From Ruania rhizosphaerae (GTDB taxonomy: Bacteria; Actinomycetota; Actinomycetes; Actinomycetales; Beutenbergiaceae): DNA of 64,000 bases. The notes beneath the pieces were generated by a model, which saw only the letters and a list, made by a program, of their open reading frames with translations, searched no databases and was not told the origin of the DNA. Positions 44,012 through 51,724 of this stretch are shown one piece after another. Position 1 is the first letter of the stretch. Each line of letters opens with the position of its first letter. The stretch is from the NCBI RefSeq assembly GCF_009805705.1, contig NZ_VSMB01000001.1:620001-684000 (forward strand). The letters run 5' to 3'. A program made the position numbers and the translations under genes.

Positions 44012-44824
44012 ATGCCCCTGCGCCTCATCGCCACCGATCTCGACGGCACCCTGCTGACGCCGGACCTGTCGGTGAGCCGCCGCACCCGCCGGGCGCTGGA
44101 TGCGGTCCGTGCTGCCGGGATCGACGTCGTGCCCGTGACGGCGCGCCAGCCGATCGGGTTGCGGGAGATCGCCGAGGACGCGGGGTTCACCGGGTGGGCG
44201 TTGTGCGGGAACGGGGCACGCGCCTATCACCTGGATCGTGGTGAGACGCTGTTCGAGGCCTACCTGACCGTCGCCGCTCAGACCGAGCTCGCGCGGGCGC
44301 TACTCGACGTCGTCCCGGACGCCGTCTTCGTCTCGGTGCGCCAGGGTGGTGAGCAGTTCGTGGCGCAGGAGGGCTACGCCGATCTCGCCGAGTTCGCCGA
44401 CCACAAGCGTGACCCGGCCACCATGGGCGCCGTGAGCCTGGCGGAGGTGCTGGCCGAACCGAGCTTGAAACTGGTGGTGCGCCGGCCCGGGCTCGACAAC
44501 GATGAGCTCGTCGCCACCATCCGCGGCCTCGGGGTGACCGGGTTCGAGGTCACCCACTCGGGCGCGCCCTTCGTGGAGGTGCTGGCCGAAGGAGTGACCA
44601 AGGCATGGGGTCTGGCCCGGCTCTGCACGCATCTGGGCCTGGCCCCCGCTGACGTGCTGGCCTTCGGCGACGCTCCGAACGATGCCGAGATGCTCGCCTG
44701 GGCGGGGCGCGGGATCGCGGTGGCGAACGCTGCTCCGGTGACCCGGGAGGCGGCGGACGAGATCACCGGGGCCAACGATGAGGACGGCGTGGCCGCTGTG
44801 CTCGAGGCTGTCCTGCGGGAGTGA
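44012..44824 (+). CDS. Cof-type HAD-IIB phosphatase
   Basis: A 270-residue HAD hydrolase starting MPLRLIATDLDGTLL (motif I Asp9/Asp11), with VTARQ (motif II), a Lys before GLARLCTHLG (motif III) and AFGDAPNDAEML (motif IV). A C2-type cap lies between motifs II and III. Such enzymes dephosphorylate sugar phosphates or flavin intermediates. The ATG at 44012 has GAGG upstream; the frame is open about 50 codons earlier without coding character. Confidence 0.9.
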   Translation: MPLRLIATDLDGTLLTPDLSVSRRTRRALDAVRAAGIDVVPVTARQPIGLREIAEDAGFTGWALCGNGARAYHLDRGETLFEAYLTVAAQTELARALLDVVPDAVFVSVRQGGEQFVAQEGYADLAEFADHKRDPATMGAVSLAEVLAEPSLKLVVRRPGLDNDELVATIRGLGVTGFEVTHSGAPFVEVLAEGVTKAWGLARLCTHLGLAPADVLAFGDAPNDAEMLAWAGRGIAVANAAPVTREAADEITGANDEDGVAAVLEAVLRE

Positions 44825-44825
44825 G

Positions 44826-44854
44826 GTGCTGGTGCGGCCGGGCCGCACCAGCAC
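44826..44854. terminator. Strong hairpin between convergent HAD and csbD genes
   Basis: GTGCTGGTGCGG (44826-44837) pairs perfectly with CCGCACCAGCAC (44843-44854) around a five-base loop. It starts two bases after the HAD stop codon and faces the end of the csbD gene, so it can serve both directions. Confidence 0.75.
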
Positions 44855-44890
44855 GCGTGGCTCACGCCAGGCGAGGCCGGCGCCAGGGCG

Positions 44891-45064
44891 CTACTTGTCG
44901 AAGGCGTCCTTGACGTTCTCCCCGGCCTGCTTGAGGTTGGCCGCCGCTTGGTCCTTGCGACCCTCGGTGGCGAGGTCGGAGTTGTCGGTCGCGTCGCCGA
45001 TGGCCTCCTTCGCCTTGCCGGCCGTCTCCTGAGCGGTGTTCTTGATCTTGTCCCCGATTCCCAT
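44891..45064 (-). CDS. CsbD-family stress protein
   Basis: A 57-residue hydrophilic protein (MGIGDKIKNTAQETAGKAKEA, then QAAANLKQAGENVKDAFDK) typical of the CsbD family, which is induced by general stress and has no known activity. AAGGAG lies ten bases before the ATG at 45064; the 24-codon upstream extension is not coding. It sits next to the Asp23 cluster and may belong to the same stress response. Confidence 0.92.
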   Translation of the reverse strand: MGIGDKIKNTAQETAGKAKEAIGDATDNSDLATEGRKDQAAANLKQAGENVKDAFDK

Positions 45065-45148
45065 TTCTTCTTCTCCTTTCGATACCCGTGTACACGGGTG
45101 GGGCGGAGTGCCCCGGCGGGCGGCGGTGCCACCCACGACTGTGGTGGT

Positions 45149-45727
45149 TCACCCGATGCGGCGTGGAGCCTCCCGCCCGGTGAGGGCGAGCCGGATATCC
45201 CCGACGGCGTTCTCGGCGCCGAGCATGTCGCGCGCCTGGGTCGCCACCTGCTCTACGAGGTCTGCCACGCGCGCCAGATCTGCTGTCGCGGCCACGGTGA
45301 CAGTGCCTTCGAGCACGGTGCGGCGCCGTCGGCGGACGAAGGCGAAATGGGCGCGGACCACCTGAGGGTCGTCAGTGCAGACATGCGCGGCGGCAGCGGT
45401 CACGGCGCTCGGCTCGACGCCGACGCGGACGGATGCATCGCGTGTCACCGTGTGTGCCGGGCGGCTCAGCAGACGCAGGCGGCGTGCGATCCAGCCGACC
45501 ACCAACACCAGCAGGATCGCGGCGGCGACTGCAGCGGCGACGGGCGCATTCGGCTGCGCGAGTGCCGCTGCGGCCTGGCCGGTCACGTCCCATGGCACGT
45601 CCAGTCGTCCCCAGGGCCACCGATCCAGGACGGCGGGGGTGAGCACCAGCGCGCCCGCGAGTACCAACAGCAGACCGGCCACCGCCGTGACCACACGTGT
45701 GATGAGAGTTCCGGGGCGGCGCCTCAT
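45149..45727 (-). CDS. Alkaline-shock membrane-anchor-like protein (AmaP/Asp23 type)
   Basis: A 192-residue protein with two N-terminal membrane helices (about 8-30 and 65-88) and a cytoplasmic domain (about 100-190) with weak resemblance to Asp23-like folds (TRDASVRVGVEPSAVTAAAAHV, then LEGTVTVAATADLARVADLVEQVATQAR). In Gram-positive bacteria AmaP anchors Asp23 to the membrane. It is the last gene of a six-gene operon and overlaps the preceding gene by ATGA. Confidence 0.75.
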   Translation of the reverse strand: MRRRPGTLITRVVTAVAGLLLVLAGALVLTPAVLDRWPWGRLDVPWDVTGQAAAALAQPNAPVAAAVAAAILLVLVVGWIARRLRLLSRPAHTVTRDASVRVGVEPSAVTAAAAHVCTDDPQVVRAHFAFVRRRRRTVLEGTVTVAATADLARVADLVEQVATQARDMLGAENAVGDIRLALTGREAPRRIG

Positions 45728-46311
45728 CGCTGGTCTCCCGTGGGCCCCGTTCCGTCCGGTGTCCGCACCTGCGGCCGGATGCGGAACGACCCTGCGACCA
45801 GGGCGAGCTGTCGCTGCACCGCAGCGTGGACGTCCTCGCTGATCCCATCGAGCCCGGTAGCGGTCACCTGAACGCGGAGGCGGCGGCCGGAGACGGTGGT
45901 GGTCGCGGCCAGCACGCCGTCCACGTCTCGTGCGGCCGCCGAGGCGAGGCGGGCCAGATCGACGGTGCGCAGGTACAGGGCCGGCGCCGCGCTCAACCGG
46001 TGCACGCGCTGCCGATGTGGCCAGGCGAGCACCAGGAGCAGGACACCCAGCGCGACCGCCGCCGCTGCCGCGATCAGCACCCACCGGCTCTGCGCACTGA
46101 TCAACTCGATCCCATGCTCGAGCCAGGACGGTTCCGGTATGACGTCCCAGGCGGCCAGGGCATGCTGGGTCAGGAGGGCGGCCGCACCGGTGAGCATGAG
46201 CAGCACCAGGACCACGGCCACCCGCAGCCCGACACGTCGGCTCGTCCCCGGGGCCGCGGCGAGCTGCGGTACGTCGGCGGTGAGCGTCTCCGAGGTGGCC
46301 GGACCGCTCAT
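45724..46311 (-). CDS. AmaP-like (DUF6286-like) membrane protein
   Basis: A 195-residue protein with two membrane helices (about 28-50 and 76-98) followed by a cytoplasmic Asp23-like domain (LYLRTVDLARLASAAARDVDGVLAATTTVSGRRLRVQVTATG). It shares topology with the downstream gene, so the two probably arose by duplication. It overlaps both neighbours by ATGA. Naming is from context and pattern. Confidence 0.75.
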   Translation of the reverse strand: MSGPATSETLTADVPQLAAAPGTSRRVGLRVAVVLVLLMLTGAAALLTQHALAAWDVIPEPSWLEHGIELISAQSRWVLIAAAAAVALGVLLLVLAWPHRQRVHRLSAAPALYLRTVDLARLASAAARDVDGVLAATTTVSGRRLRVQVTATGLDGISEDVHAAVQRQLALVAGSFRIRPQVRTPDGTGPTGDQR

Positions 46312-46634
46312 CGAATCACCCTCGCGATAGGAGCCGGTGGCGGCAGGACCGTGACGACCTTCACCTCGACGTGGTCGGCGCGGACCTGGGCCAGCTCGGC
46401 CAGGTCGCGCTGCACGCGTGCAGCGATCCGGGCGCCTGCCGTGGCCACCGGCTCGGGCCAGTACGTGGAGGTCTCCACCTGTACCCGCGCGCGCCGACCG
46501 GCGATATCGGCGCGCGCCCGGGCCTTCGGAAGGTCGCCGGTACGCCCGTCCCGGGAAGCGTCGGCAGCTGCGCGCTCAGCGAGCCGTACGATCACCCGGT
46601 CGGCGATCGTGGTCGTACCGGGCACCTCAGCCAC
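46308..46634 (-). CDS. Asp23/Gls24-family protein
   Basis: A 108-residue protein beginning VAEVPGTTTIADRVIVRLAERAAADA, the Asp23 pattern, with RARVQVETSTYWPEPVATAGARIAARVQRDLAELA. The GTG at 46634 is inside the end of the small membrane-protein gene; a longer open frame upstream has Arg/Ser/Cys-rich non-coding composition. Asp23 proteins coat the inner membrane during envelope stress. Confidence 0.75.
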   Translation of the reverse strand: MAEVPGTTTIADRVIVRLAERAAADASRDGRTGDLPKARARADIAGRRARVQVETSTYWPEPVATAGARIAARVQRDLAELAQVRADHVEVKVVTVLPPPAPIARVIR

Positions 46635-46803
46635 GGCGGCGCCCCAGCAGGCTGCGTAGGTCAAGCGTGCCGTCGAGCTGAGCGCCGAGCACAGTGCCCA
46701 CGGCGCCCAGCACGAGGGCGAGCAGGAAACCGGTGAAGCCGCCCGTGATCGCCGCAATCGCGATCAGCAGGCCGGCGATGAGGCCGATAGCGGTCGCGTT
46801 CAT
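46627..46803 (-). CDS. Small membrane protein of the Gls24 cluster (DUF2273-like)
   Basis: A 58-residue protein starting MNATAIGLIAGLLIAIAAITGG, with two hydrophobic segments and a basic end (LRSLLGRRRG). Its ATG overlaps the previous stop (ATGA) and its stop overlaps the next GTG by eight bases, so it is part of the operon. Small DUF2273 proteins occupy this place in Gls24 operons of Gram-positive bacteria. Confidence 0.8.
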   Translation of the reverse strand: MNATAIGLIAGLLIAIAAITGGFTGFLLALVLGAVGTVLGAQLDGTLDLRSLLGRRRG

Positions 46804-47144
46804 GATGTGCTCCTGAGGGGTCGCTCCGTCGTGGCCACGTCGTCCACGTGGACCACCACCTCGAATCCAGTGGCCGCCGCGACGGCCGTGTGGACGAGGC
46901 CAGTTGTGGCAGGGATGTCGCGGTCAGGGGTGAGCACGACGTGCACATGCACGACGCCGTCCTCGACGCGGACGCCGGGAACGGTCGCCCCGGGAAGGTA
47001 GGTACGAACCTCGGCGAACTTCCCGGCGTGCAGCTCCGCGACCCCGTCGGTCCCCAGCGCCGCCGTCCGGGCGCGGGTGGCCGCCTCGGCCATGGTGGGC
47101 GGGTCGAGGCGGCCGGCAGCGGGCGGGCGATCGTCAGTGGACAC
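46800..47144 (-). CDS. Asp23-like small protein
   Basis: A 114-residue protein with the alternating strand/helix arrangement of Asp23-like proteins (GVAELHAGKFAEVRTYLPGATVPGVRVEDGVVHVHVVL, then TGLVHTAVAAATGFEVVVHVDDVATTE). The GTG at 47144 overlaps the preceding Asp23 gene by 11 bases. Likely a partner or variant of the main Asp23 protein. Confidence 0.75.
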   Translation of the reverse strand: MSTDDRPPAAGRLDPPTMAEAATRARTAALGTDGVAELHAGKFAEVRTYLPGATVPGVRVEDGVVHVHVVLTPDRDIPATTGLVHTAVAAATGFEVVVHVDDVATTERPLRSTS

Positions 47145-47601
47145 GGGCCTCGGCCGGTTCCTGCTCGGACTCCTCCTCCTGCTCGCCCTGCAGGTGCACG
47201 TCGGTGACGGCGACGTTCACCTCGACGACCTTCAGCCCGGTCATCCGTTCGATGGACGTGGCGATGTTCTGCCGGACGCTGGTGGCGACGTCGGCGATCG
47301 CGACCCCGTACTCGGCCACGAACTCCACATCGACTGCGCACTCGACGGCTCCGACCTCGACCTGCACGCCTTGGCTGTAGTTGGTGGAGCCGCCGGGGAT
47401 GCGCTCGCGGATGGCGCTGAACGCGCGCGCGGCGCCCCCGCCGATCGCATACACGCCGGTCACCTCCCGGGCGGCGATCCCGGCGATCTTGCTCACCACC
47501 TGGTCAGCGATGGTGGTCGAACCCAGATCGGAGTTGAGCGGGCCCTGCGGGCGCTCCACCTCGGTGGATGCGGACTGGTTGGTTCCGGACTTCTCGGCCA
47601 T
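47134..47601 (-). CDS. Asp23/Gls24-family envelope stress protein (main)
   Basis: A 155-residue protein with the clearest Asp23 sequence: STTIADQVVSKIAGIAAREVTGVYAIGG, VECAVDVEFVAEYGVAIADVATSVRQNIATSIERMTGLKVVEVNVAVTDVHL. The N- and C-terminal tails are acidic and disordered. It begins the minus-strand operon; AGGAGAGG precedes the ATG at 47601. It is divergent from an ECF sigma factor that probably controls it. Confidence 0.92.
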   Translation of the reverse strand: MAEKSGTNQSASTEVERPQGPLNSDLGSTTIADQVVSKIAGIAAREVTGVYAIGGGAARAFSAIRERIPGGSTNYSQGVQVEVGAVECAVDVEFVAEYGVAIADVATSVRQNIATSIERMTGLKVVEVNVAVTDVHLQGEQEEESEQEPAEARVH

Positions 47602-47696
47602 GGGGGTCGCCTCTCCTGTGATGGGATGTGTCGTCTGGTGAGTTCCGCCTGCCACCCCAGACGTCACGGTCCACTGTATGTGTTCTGTCTCACACG

Positions 47697-47702
47697 TATG
47701 CT
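47697..47702 (+). promoter_or_regulatory. Candidate -10 of a leaderless ECF sigma gene
   Basis: TATGCT lies six bases before the GTG at 47709, suggesting transcription starts at the start codon. There is no Shine-Dalgarno. It lies in the short divergent gap shared with the Asp23 operon. Confidence 0.4.
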
Positions 47703-47708
47703 GTGGGT

Positions 47709-48254
47709 GTGCCCGATCCTGCTGACGCCGAGCTCGTGCGGCGAGCCCGGAACGGGGAGAAGGTCGCCTTTGAGGAGATCGTGCGCCGACACGGACCGGC
47801 GATGTACCGTTTCGGCTTGCGGATGCTGCGGGACGAGCACGCGGTCCGCGACTGCGTGCAGGAAGCGTTCGCCTCGGCATGGGAAGCCCTGGACCAATAC
47901 CGCGGGGATGCGGCGGTCAAGACCTGGTTGTTCTCGATCCTGGCCAACAAGGTGCGCCGCTATCTACGCAGCCAGGCTCGCAGCGTTCCCACCGAGATCG
48001 ATGAGGGCGTGATCCACAGCCCCGCCCAGCACGAGCCCGAGCGCCGGGCGATCGCCGGCACGATGATGGCTGCGTTGGAAGAGGCGCTTGACGAGCTCCC
48101 GCTGGCGCAGCGTGCATGCTGGATCCTGTACGAGGTGGAGGGGCTGAGTTATCGGCGCATCGCGCAGATTCAAGGGATGTCGGTGGACGCCGTGCGCGGG
48201 GCCATCTACCGTGCTCGCCAAGGCCTGGAACGGAGGCTCGAGGCATGGAGATGA
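47709..48254 (+). CDS. ECF-type RNA polymerase sigma factor
   Basis: A 181-residue sigma factor. Region 2 (about 8-75) has GEKVAFEEIVRRHGPAMYRFGLRMLRDEHAVRDCVQEAFASAWEALDQYRGDAAVKTWLFSILANKVRRYLR; region 4 (about 115-175) has ALDELPLAQRACWILYEVEGLSYRRIAQIQGMSVDAVRGAIYRARQGLERRL. It overlaps the next gene by ATGA. No standard anti-sigma factor is adjacent; the coupled Asp23-like protein may take that role (inference). Confidence 0.92.
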   Translation: MPDPADAELVRRARNGEKVAFEEIVRRHGPAMYRFGLRMLRDEHAVRDCVQEAFASAWEALDQYRGDAAVKTWLFSILANKVRRYLRSQARSVPTEIDEGVIHSPAQHEPERRAIAGTMMAALEEALDELPLAQRACWILYEVEGLSYRRIAQIQGMSVDAVRGAIYRARQGLERRLEAWR

Positions 48255-48745
48255 GTCCCGAACGTGATCTCGGCCCGCCCTCGGACCTTCTCGCGCGTGC
48301 TGCGGGGGAATTGAGGCAGCTCACCGACGACGGGTGGGTGCGCGCCGAGCAGGGTGTGCTGGACCGGGTGGCGCGCGCCCTGCGCAGCGCGCGCCCGGTA
48401 CGCGGCCGGCACGAGGGCGGGGACTTCTTCCTCTCCTCGACGGTGCTGTGCGCCCAGGTGGGGACGCGGGTGGACTTGATCCCGGGGGTGCGAGCGTCGT
48501 CGGTGCGGATCGTCACCGACGACGTCGATCACCTCGATGCGGTGACGCTCACCGTGAGCGTGGCCTACGGGCAAGCGATCGCCGACGTCGGCTCGCGAGC
48601 GCGAGGAGAAGCCGCGGCGGCCGCCACCGCGGCACTCGGGGTGCAGGTGCGAACCGATCAGGTCACCGTCGACGTGCTGGTGGAGGACGTGTTCGTCGAC
48701 GAGGCCCGCGATGACGGCGGGGCTGACGATGCCGGCGAGGACTGA
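48251..48745 (+). CDS. Asp23-like protein co-translated with the sigma factor
   Basis: A 164-residue protein with an Asp23-like C-terminal half (LTVSVAYGQAIADVGSRARGEAAAAATAALGVQVRTDQVTVDVLVEDV) and an N-terminal helical part (LLARAAGELRQLTDDGWVRAEQGVLDRVARALRSA). The ATG at 48251 overlaps the sigma stop; an ATG six bases earlier is possible. It occupies the place of an anti-sigma factor, and could sense the Asp23 assembly. Confidence 0.75.
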   Translation: MSPERDLGPPSDLLARAAGELRQLTDDGWVRAEQGVLDRVARALRSARPVRGRHEGGDFFLSSTVLCAQVGTRVDLIPGVRASSVRIVTDDVDHLDAVTLTVSVAYGQAIADVGSRARGEAAAAATAALGVQVRTDQVTVDVLVEDVFVDEARDDGGADDAGED

Positions 48746-49766
48746 CGAAGTCGCCGCATGTGCGATCACCGCCCTGGAGCGGGTGGCCTTCCTGCTGGAG
48801 CGGCGGCTCGCCGACACGCATCGGGTGCAGGCGTTCCGCCGCGCTGCCCGCCGGCTGCGTGCCGCCGATGCGGCGGAGCTGAGCGAGCGGATCGCCGCCG
48901 GAACCCTGACCGAGCTGCCGGACGTCGGCCCTCGCACAGCGCAGGTGGCCTCCGCGGCCGCCAGGGGATCGGCGAACCCCTACCTGGAGGAACTTGAGGC
49001 CGGTGCGGGGCCGCTGACCGAGGGCGGAGAGGAGGTACGCGGGTGGCTGCAGGGGGACCTGCACACCCACTCCGACGCATCCGACGGCGGGAGTCCGGTG
49101 CGGGAGATGGCCTCGGCTGCGATCGCCCTCGGTCATGCCTACCTCGCACTCACCGATCACTCCCCGAGCCTGACTGTGGCCCGCGGACTGACGGCGGACC
49201 GGCTGCAGGACCAGCTGTCCCAGGTGGCTGATCTCAACGCCGAGCTGGCACCGCTGCGGATCCTGACCGGTATCGAGGTCGACATCCTGCCCGACGGATC
49301 GCTGGACCAGGATCCGGATCTGCTGGACCAGCTCGACATCGTGGTCGCGAGCGTGCACTCCAAGCTGGCCATGCCGGCCGAGGCCATGACCCGCCGGATG
49401 GTGCGAGCGATCGCGAATCCGCGCGTGGACCTCCTGGGGCACTGCACCGGGCGTAAGGTCGCGGGCCCGAGGCGACGGCCGCCGTCGGAGTTCGACGCCG
49501 AGATCGTGTTCGAGGCGTGCCGGCGGTTCGACGTCGCGGTCGAGATCAACAGCCGCCCCGAACGGGTGGACCCGCCGCAGGATCTGCTCGAGCTCGCCCT
49601 CGACATCGGGGTCCTGGTCGCGATCGACTCCGATGCTCACGCGCCTGGCCAGTTGGACTTCCTCGACTACGGTTGCGCGCGGGCGGCTGAGCTGCCGATC
49701 GCGCGCGATCGGATCCTCAACACCTGGGATGCCGACGCCCTCCTGGAGTTCACCAGGGCTTCGTGA
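48711..49766 (+). CDS. PHP-domain metal-dependent phosphoesterase with N-terminal HhH domain
   Basis: A 351-residue protein. The N-terminal DNA-polymerase-X-like helix-hairpin-helix part (AFRRAARRLRAADAAEL, TLTELPDVGPRTAQVA) precedes a PHP domain (about 110-340) with the metal motifs GDLHTHSDASDG, ALTDHSPSL, GIEVDI, VASVHSKL, LLGHCTGR and AIDSDAHAP. It looks like the C-terminal half of bacterial PolX without the polymerase. Histidinol-phosphatase-like or DNA-end-processing activity is possible. Its start overlaps the previous gene; an ATG at 48729 is an alternative. Confidence 0.86.
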   Translation: MTAGLTMPARTDEVAACAITALERVAFLLERRLADTHRVQAFRRAARRLRAADAAELSERIAAGTLTELPDVGPRTAQVASAAARGSANPYLEELEAGAGPLTEGGEEVRGWLQGDLHTHSDASDGGSPVREMASAAIALGHAYLALTDHSPSLTVARGLTADRLQDQLSQVADLNAELAPLRILTGIEVDILPDGSLDQDPDLLDQLDIVVASVHSKLAMPAEAMTRRMVRAIANPRVDLLGHCTGRKVAGPRRRPPSEFDAEIVFEACRRFDVAVEINSRPERVDPPQDLLELALDIGVLVAIDSDAHAPGQLDFLDYGCARAAELPIARDRILNTWDADALLEFTRAS

Positions 49767-49883
49767 GGTCGTCACGACCGTCGTGGCCCACCAGCAGCCA
49801 TCCGCCAGCCCTGCCCCGCGGAACCTGAGGGCCTGACTGCACGTTAGATTGGGCACCCAGGCTCACCATGACGAAGGACCTCC

Positions 49884-50150
49884 ATGGCCACACGTACCGC
49901 CACGATCGCCTCACCCGTGGGACTGCACGCGCGACCTGCCGCCGTCTTCACGCGCGCCGTCGAGGACACCGGACTGCCGGTCCGGATATCGAAAGCAGGG
50001 TCCGTCCCGCAGGACGCCACGAGCATCCTGGGCGTCATGAGCCTCGGTGTCGAGCACGGTGACGAGGTCACCCTCCACGCCGACGGACCGGAGGCGGACT
50101 CCGTGCTGGAGGACCTGGCTTCCCTGCTCTCCCGCGACCTGACGGCCTAG
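49884..50150 (+). CDS. ptsH: HPr phosphocarrier protein
   Basis: An 88-residue HPr. The active-site His15 is in SPVGLHARPAA, and Ser47 (ATSILGVMSLG) is the regulatory-serine position. It carries phosphate from EI to PTS sugar permeases, or acts in regulation. GAAGGAC precedes the ATG. No ptsI or EII genes are in the window. Confidence 0.93.
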   Translation: MATRTATIASPVGLHARPAAVFTRAVEDTGLPVRISKAGSVPQDATSILGVMSLGVEHGDEVTLHADGPEADSVLEDLASLLSRDLTA

Positions 50151-50154
50151 CGGC

Positions 50155-50706
50155 GTGGCGCGCGGCGGAGAGGTGGATCGCCGGATCCACGAGGCTGCGC
50201 TGGAGCTGCTGCGCTCCCGGGGGCCGGCGGCTGTGACCGTGGAGGCCGTCGCCGCCGAGTCCGGGGTGGCGCGCACGACGATCTACCGGCGTCACCGGGA
50301 CCGGGACGAGGTGCTGGAGTCCGCGCTGAAGGAGATCGCGGCGACCAATCTCCTCACGCCGACCGAGGACGTCTGGGCCGATATGCGGCAGGCGATCGAG
50401 CTGCTGATCGCGACCTTCCAGCAGAACCAGGGCGTCGGGGTGTTCCTCGGTCTGGTCACCGGAGGCGACCCCGAGCTGGTCGAGCTCATCCGCGCCAAAC
50501 TGCTCCGCCCTCGTATCGAGCTCGGGATCATGCGGATGCGCGCAGGGGTGGCGACCGGCCAGATCAGGCAGGATGCCGACGTGGAGACGGCCGCCGACCT
50601 GGTGCTCGGGGCGGTGGCGGCACGTTTCGCACACGCGGGGACGTTCCCACCGGAGTGGATCGACTCCGTGGTGGACCTGGTCAGGAGCGCGCTCGAGGTG
50701 CGCTGA
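50155..50706 (+). CDS. TetR-family transcriptional regulator
   Basis: A 183-residue repressor: helix-turn-helix at about 8-55 (GEVDRRIHEAALELLRSRGPAAVTVEAVAAESGVARTTIYRRHRDRDEVL) and a ligand-binding C-terminus with a TetR_C-type end. Its GTG is five bases after the ptsH stop. It is upstream of and in the same direction as the lipid-gene run, whose promoter contains a perfect 10+10 bp palindrome. It is likely the repressor of that run, sensing a fatty acyl-CoA or related lipid (inference). Confidence 0.9.
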   Translation: MARGGEVDRRIHEAALELLRSRGPAAVTVEAVAAESGVARTTIYRRHRDRDEVLESALKEIAATNLLTPTEDVWADMRQAIELLIATFQQNQGVGVFLGLVTGGDPELVELIRAKLLRPRIELGIMRMRAGVATGQIRQDADVETAADLVLGAVAARFAHAGTFPPEWIDSVVDLVRSALEVR

Positions 50707-50849
50707 GGGTGATGCGCCGACGTCGGAGCTCACCTCGTGAGATCCGCCTCATCGCCGGTGATCACGACCCATCCGGATCCGGCTGTGCTGCGAATCTCTC
50801 CCGAGCGCTGGTACGCGCAGGGCGAACCGCGTAGAGTCGGGCCAGGGTC

Positions 50850-50874
50850 GAACGCTACAGTCTGTGTAGCGTTC
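50850..50874. promoter_or_regulatory. Perfect palindrome upstream of the lipid operon (TetR operator candidate)
   Basis: GAACGCTACA (50850-50859) and TGTAGCGTTC (50865-50874) are exact inverted copies around GTCTG. TACAGT inside it (50856-50861) resembles a -10 box, so binding would block RNA polymerase. It ends 37 bases before the ATG at 50912. Confidence 0.75.
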
Positions 50875-50911
50875 CAGTGGCGCATCGCATACGAACTCCG
50901 AACGAGGAACC

Positions 50912-51706
50912 ATGGCCTTCAACATCGACCGCTTCACCCGGGACTCAGTCCGGGTGAACTGGGAAGACCTCGACCTCGACGTCTTCCGTGAGGACCCGCT
51001 GCCGGCGGAGTCGCTGCGCACGCTGCGGTACATGTGCGACGTGGAATATCACACCGTCTGCTACCTGCGGGACATGCTCGTGACCCCCTCCCGCGGTGAG
51101 GGCGAGGTCAACGCGTTCATGACGATGTGGAACCGCGAGGAGTTCTGGCACGGAGAGGCGCTGGCGCACGTGCTGGACCTGCACGGCATCACGGTCTCTT
51201 ACGACGAGCTGAAGGCCAAGCGGGTCAAGCTTGGGTGGCGGGACCGGATCGCTCCCGTGAAGCAGGCGATGCTCTCCAACATCATCGGCAAGGACTTCGT
51301 GGCGGTTCACATGATCTGGGGTGCGGTCAATGAGTGGTCGGCCTCGGCCGCGTACAAGCGGCTGGCGGCGCTCGAGGGGCATCCGGCGCTTGCGGTGCTG
51401 CTGAAGCGGATCGCGGCCCAGGAGGCGCGCCACGTGGCCTTCTACGCCACCCAGGCGCGCCAGCGGCTCGAGGGCAACCGGAAGGCGCAGAAGCTGGCAC
51501 GACTGGCGTTGTCGACCGCGTGGCGGCCCGTCGGTTCAGGGATCGCCTCGGACGAGGAGGTCACCCATGTGATGGGTCAGCTGTTCGGCGGTGCGGACGG
51601 GCGCAAGGAGATCCGCGCCATCGACGCCCACATCGCGAAGCTCCCGGGGATGGAGGGTCTGACGATCGTGTCGGACTCGCTGGACGCCCGCGGGATTTCG
51701 GCCTAA
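50912..51706 (+). CDS. Ferritin-like di-iron protein (acyl desaturase/oxygenase-like)
   Basis: A 264-residue four-helix-bundle protein with a complete carboxylate-bridged di-iron set: Glu45 (VEYHT), Glu77 and His80 (REEFWHGE), Glu141 (GAVNEWSASAAY) and Glu171 and His174 (QEARHVAFY). This E, ExxH, E, ExxH order is that of acyl-ACP desaturases and related oxygen-activating enzymes; it has no signal peptide. It is the first gene of the lipid run. It may desaturate or hydroxylate an acyl or ether chain. Function is inferred from motif and context. Confidence 0.85.
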   Translation: MAFNIDRFTRDSVRVNWEDLDLDVFREDPLPAESLRTLRYMCDVEYHTVCYLRDMLVTPSRGEGEVNAFMTMWNREEFWHGEALAHVLDLHGITVSYDELKAKRVKLGWRDRIAPVKQAMLSNIIGKDFVAVHMIWGAVNEWSASAAYKRLAALEGHPALAVLLKRIAAQEARHVAFYATQARQRLEGNRKAQKLARLALSTAWRPVGSGIASDEEVTHVMGQLFGGADGRKEIRAIDAHIAKLPGMEGLTIVSDSLDARGISA

Positions 51707-51724
51707 CTGGTGAGGAGCCACGGA

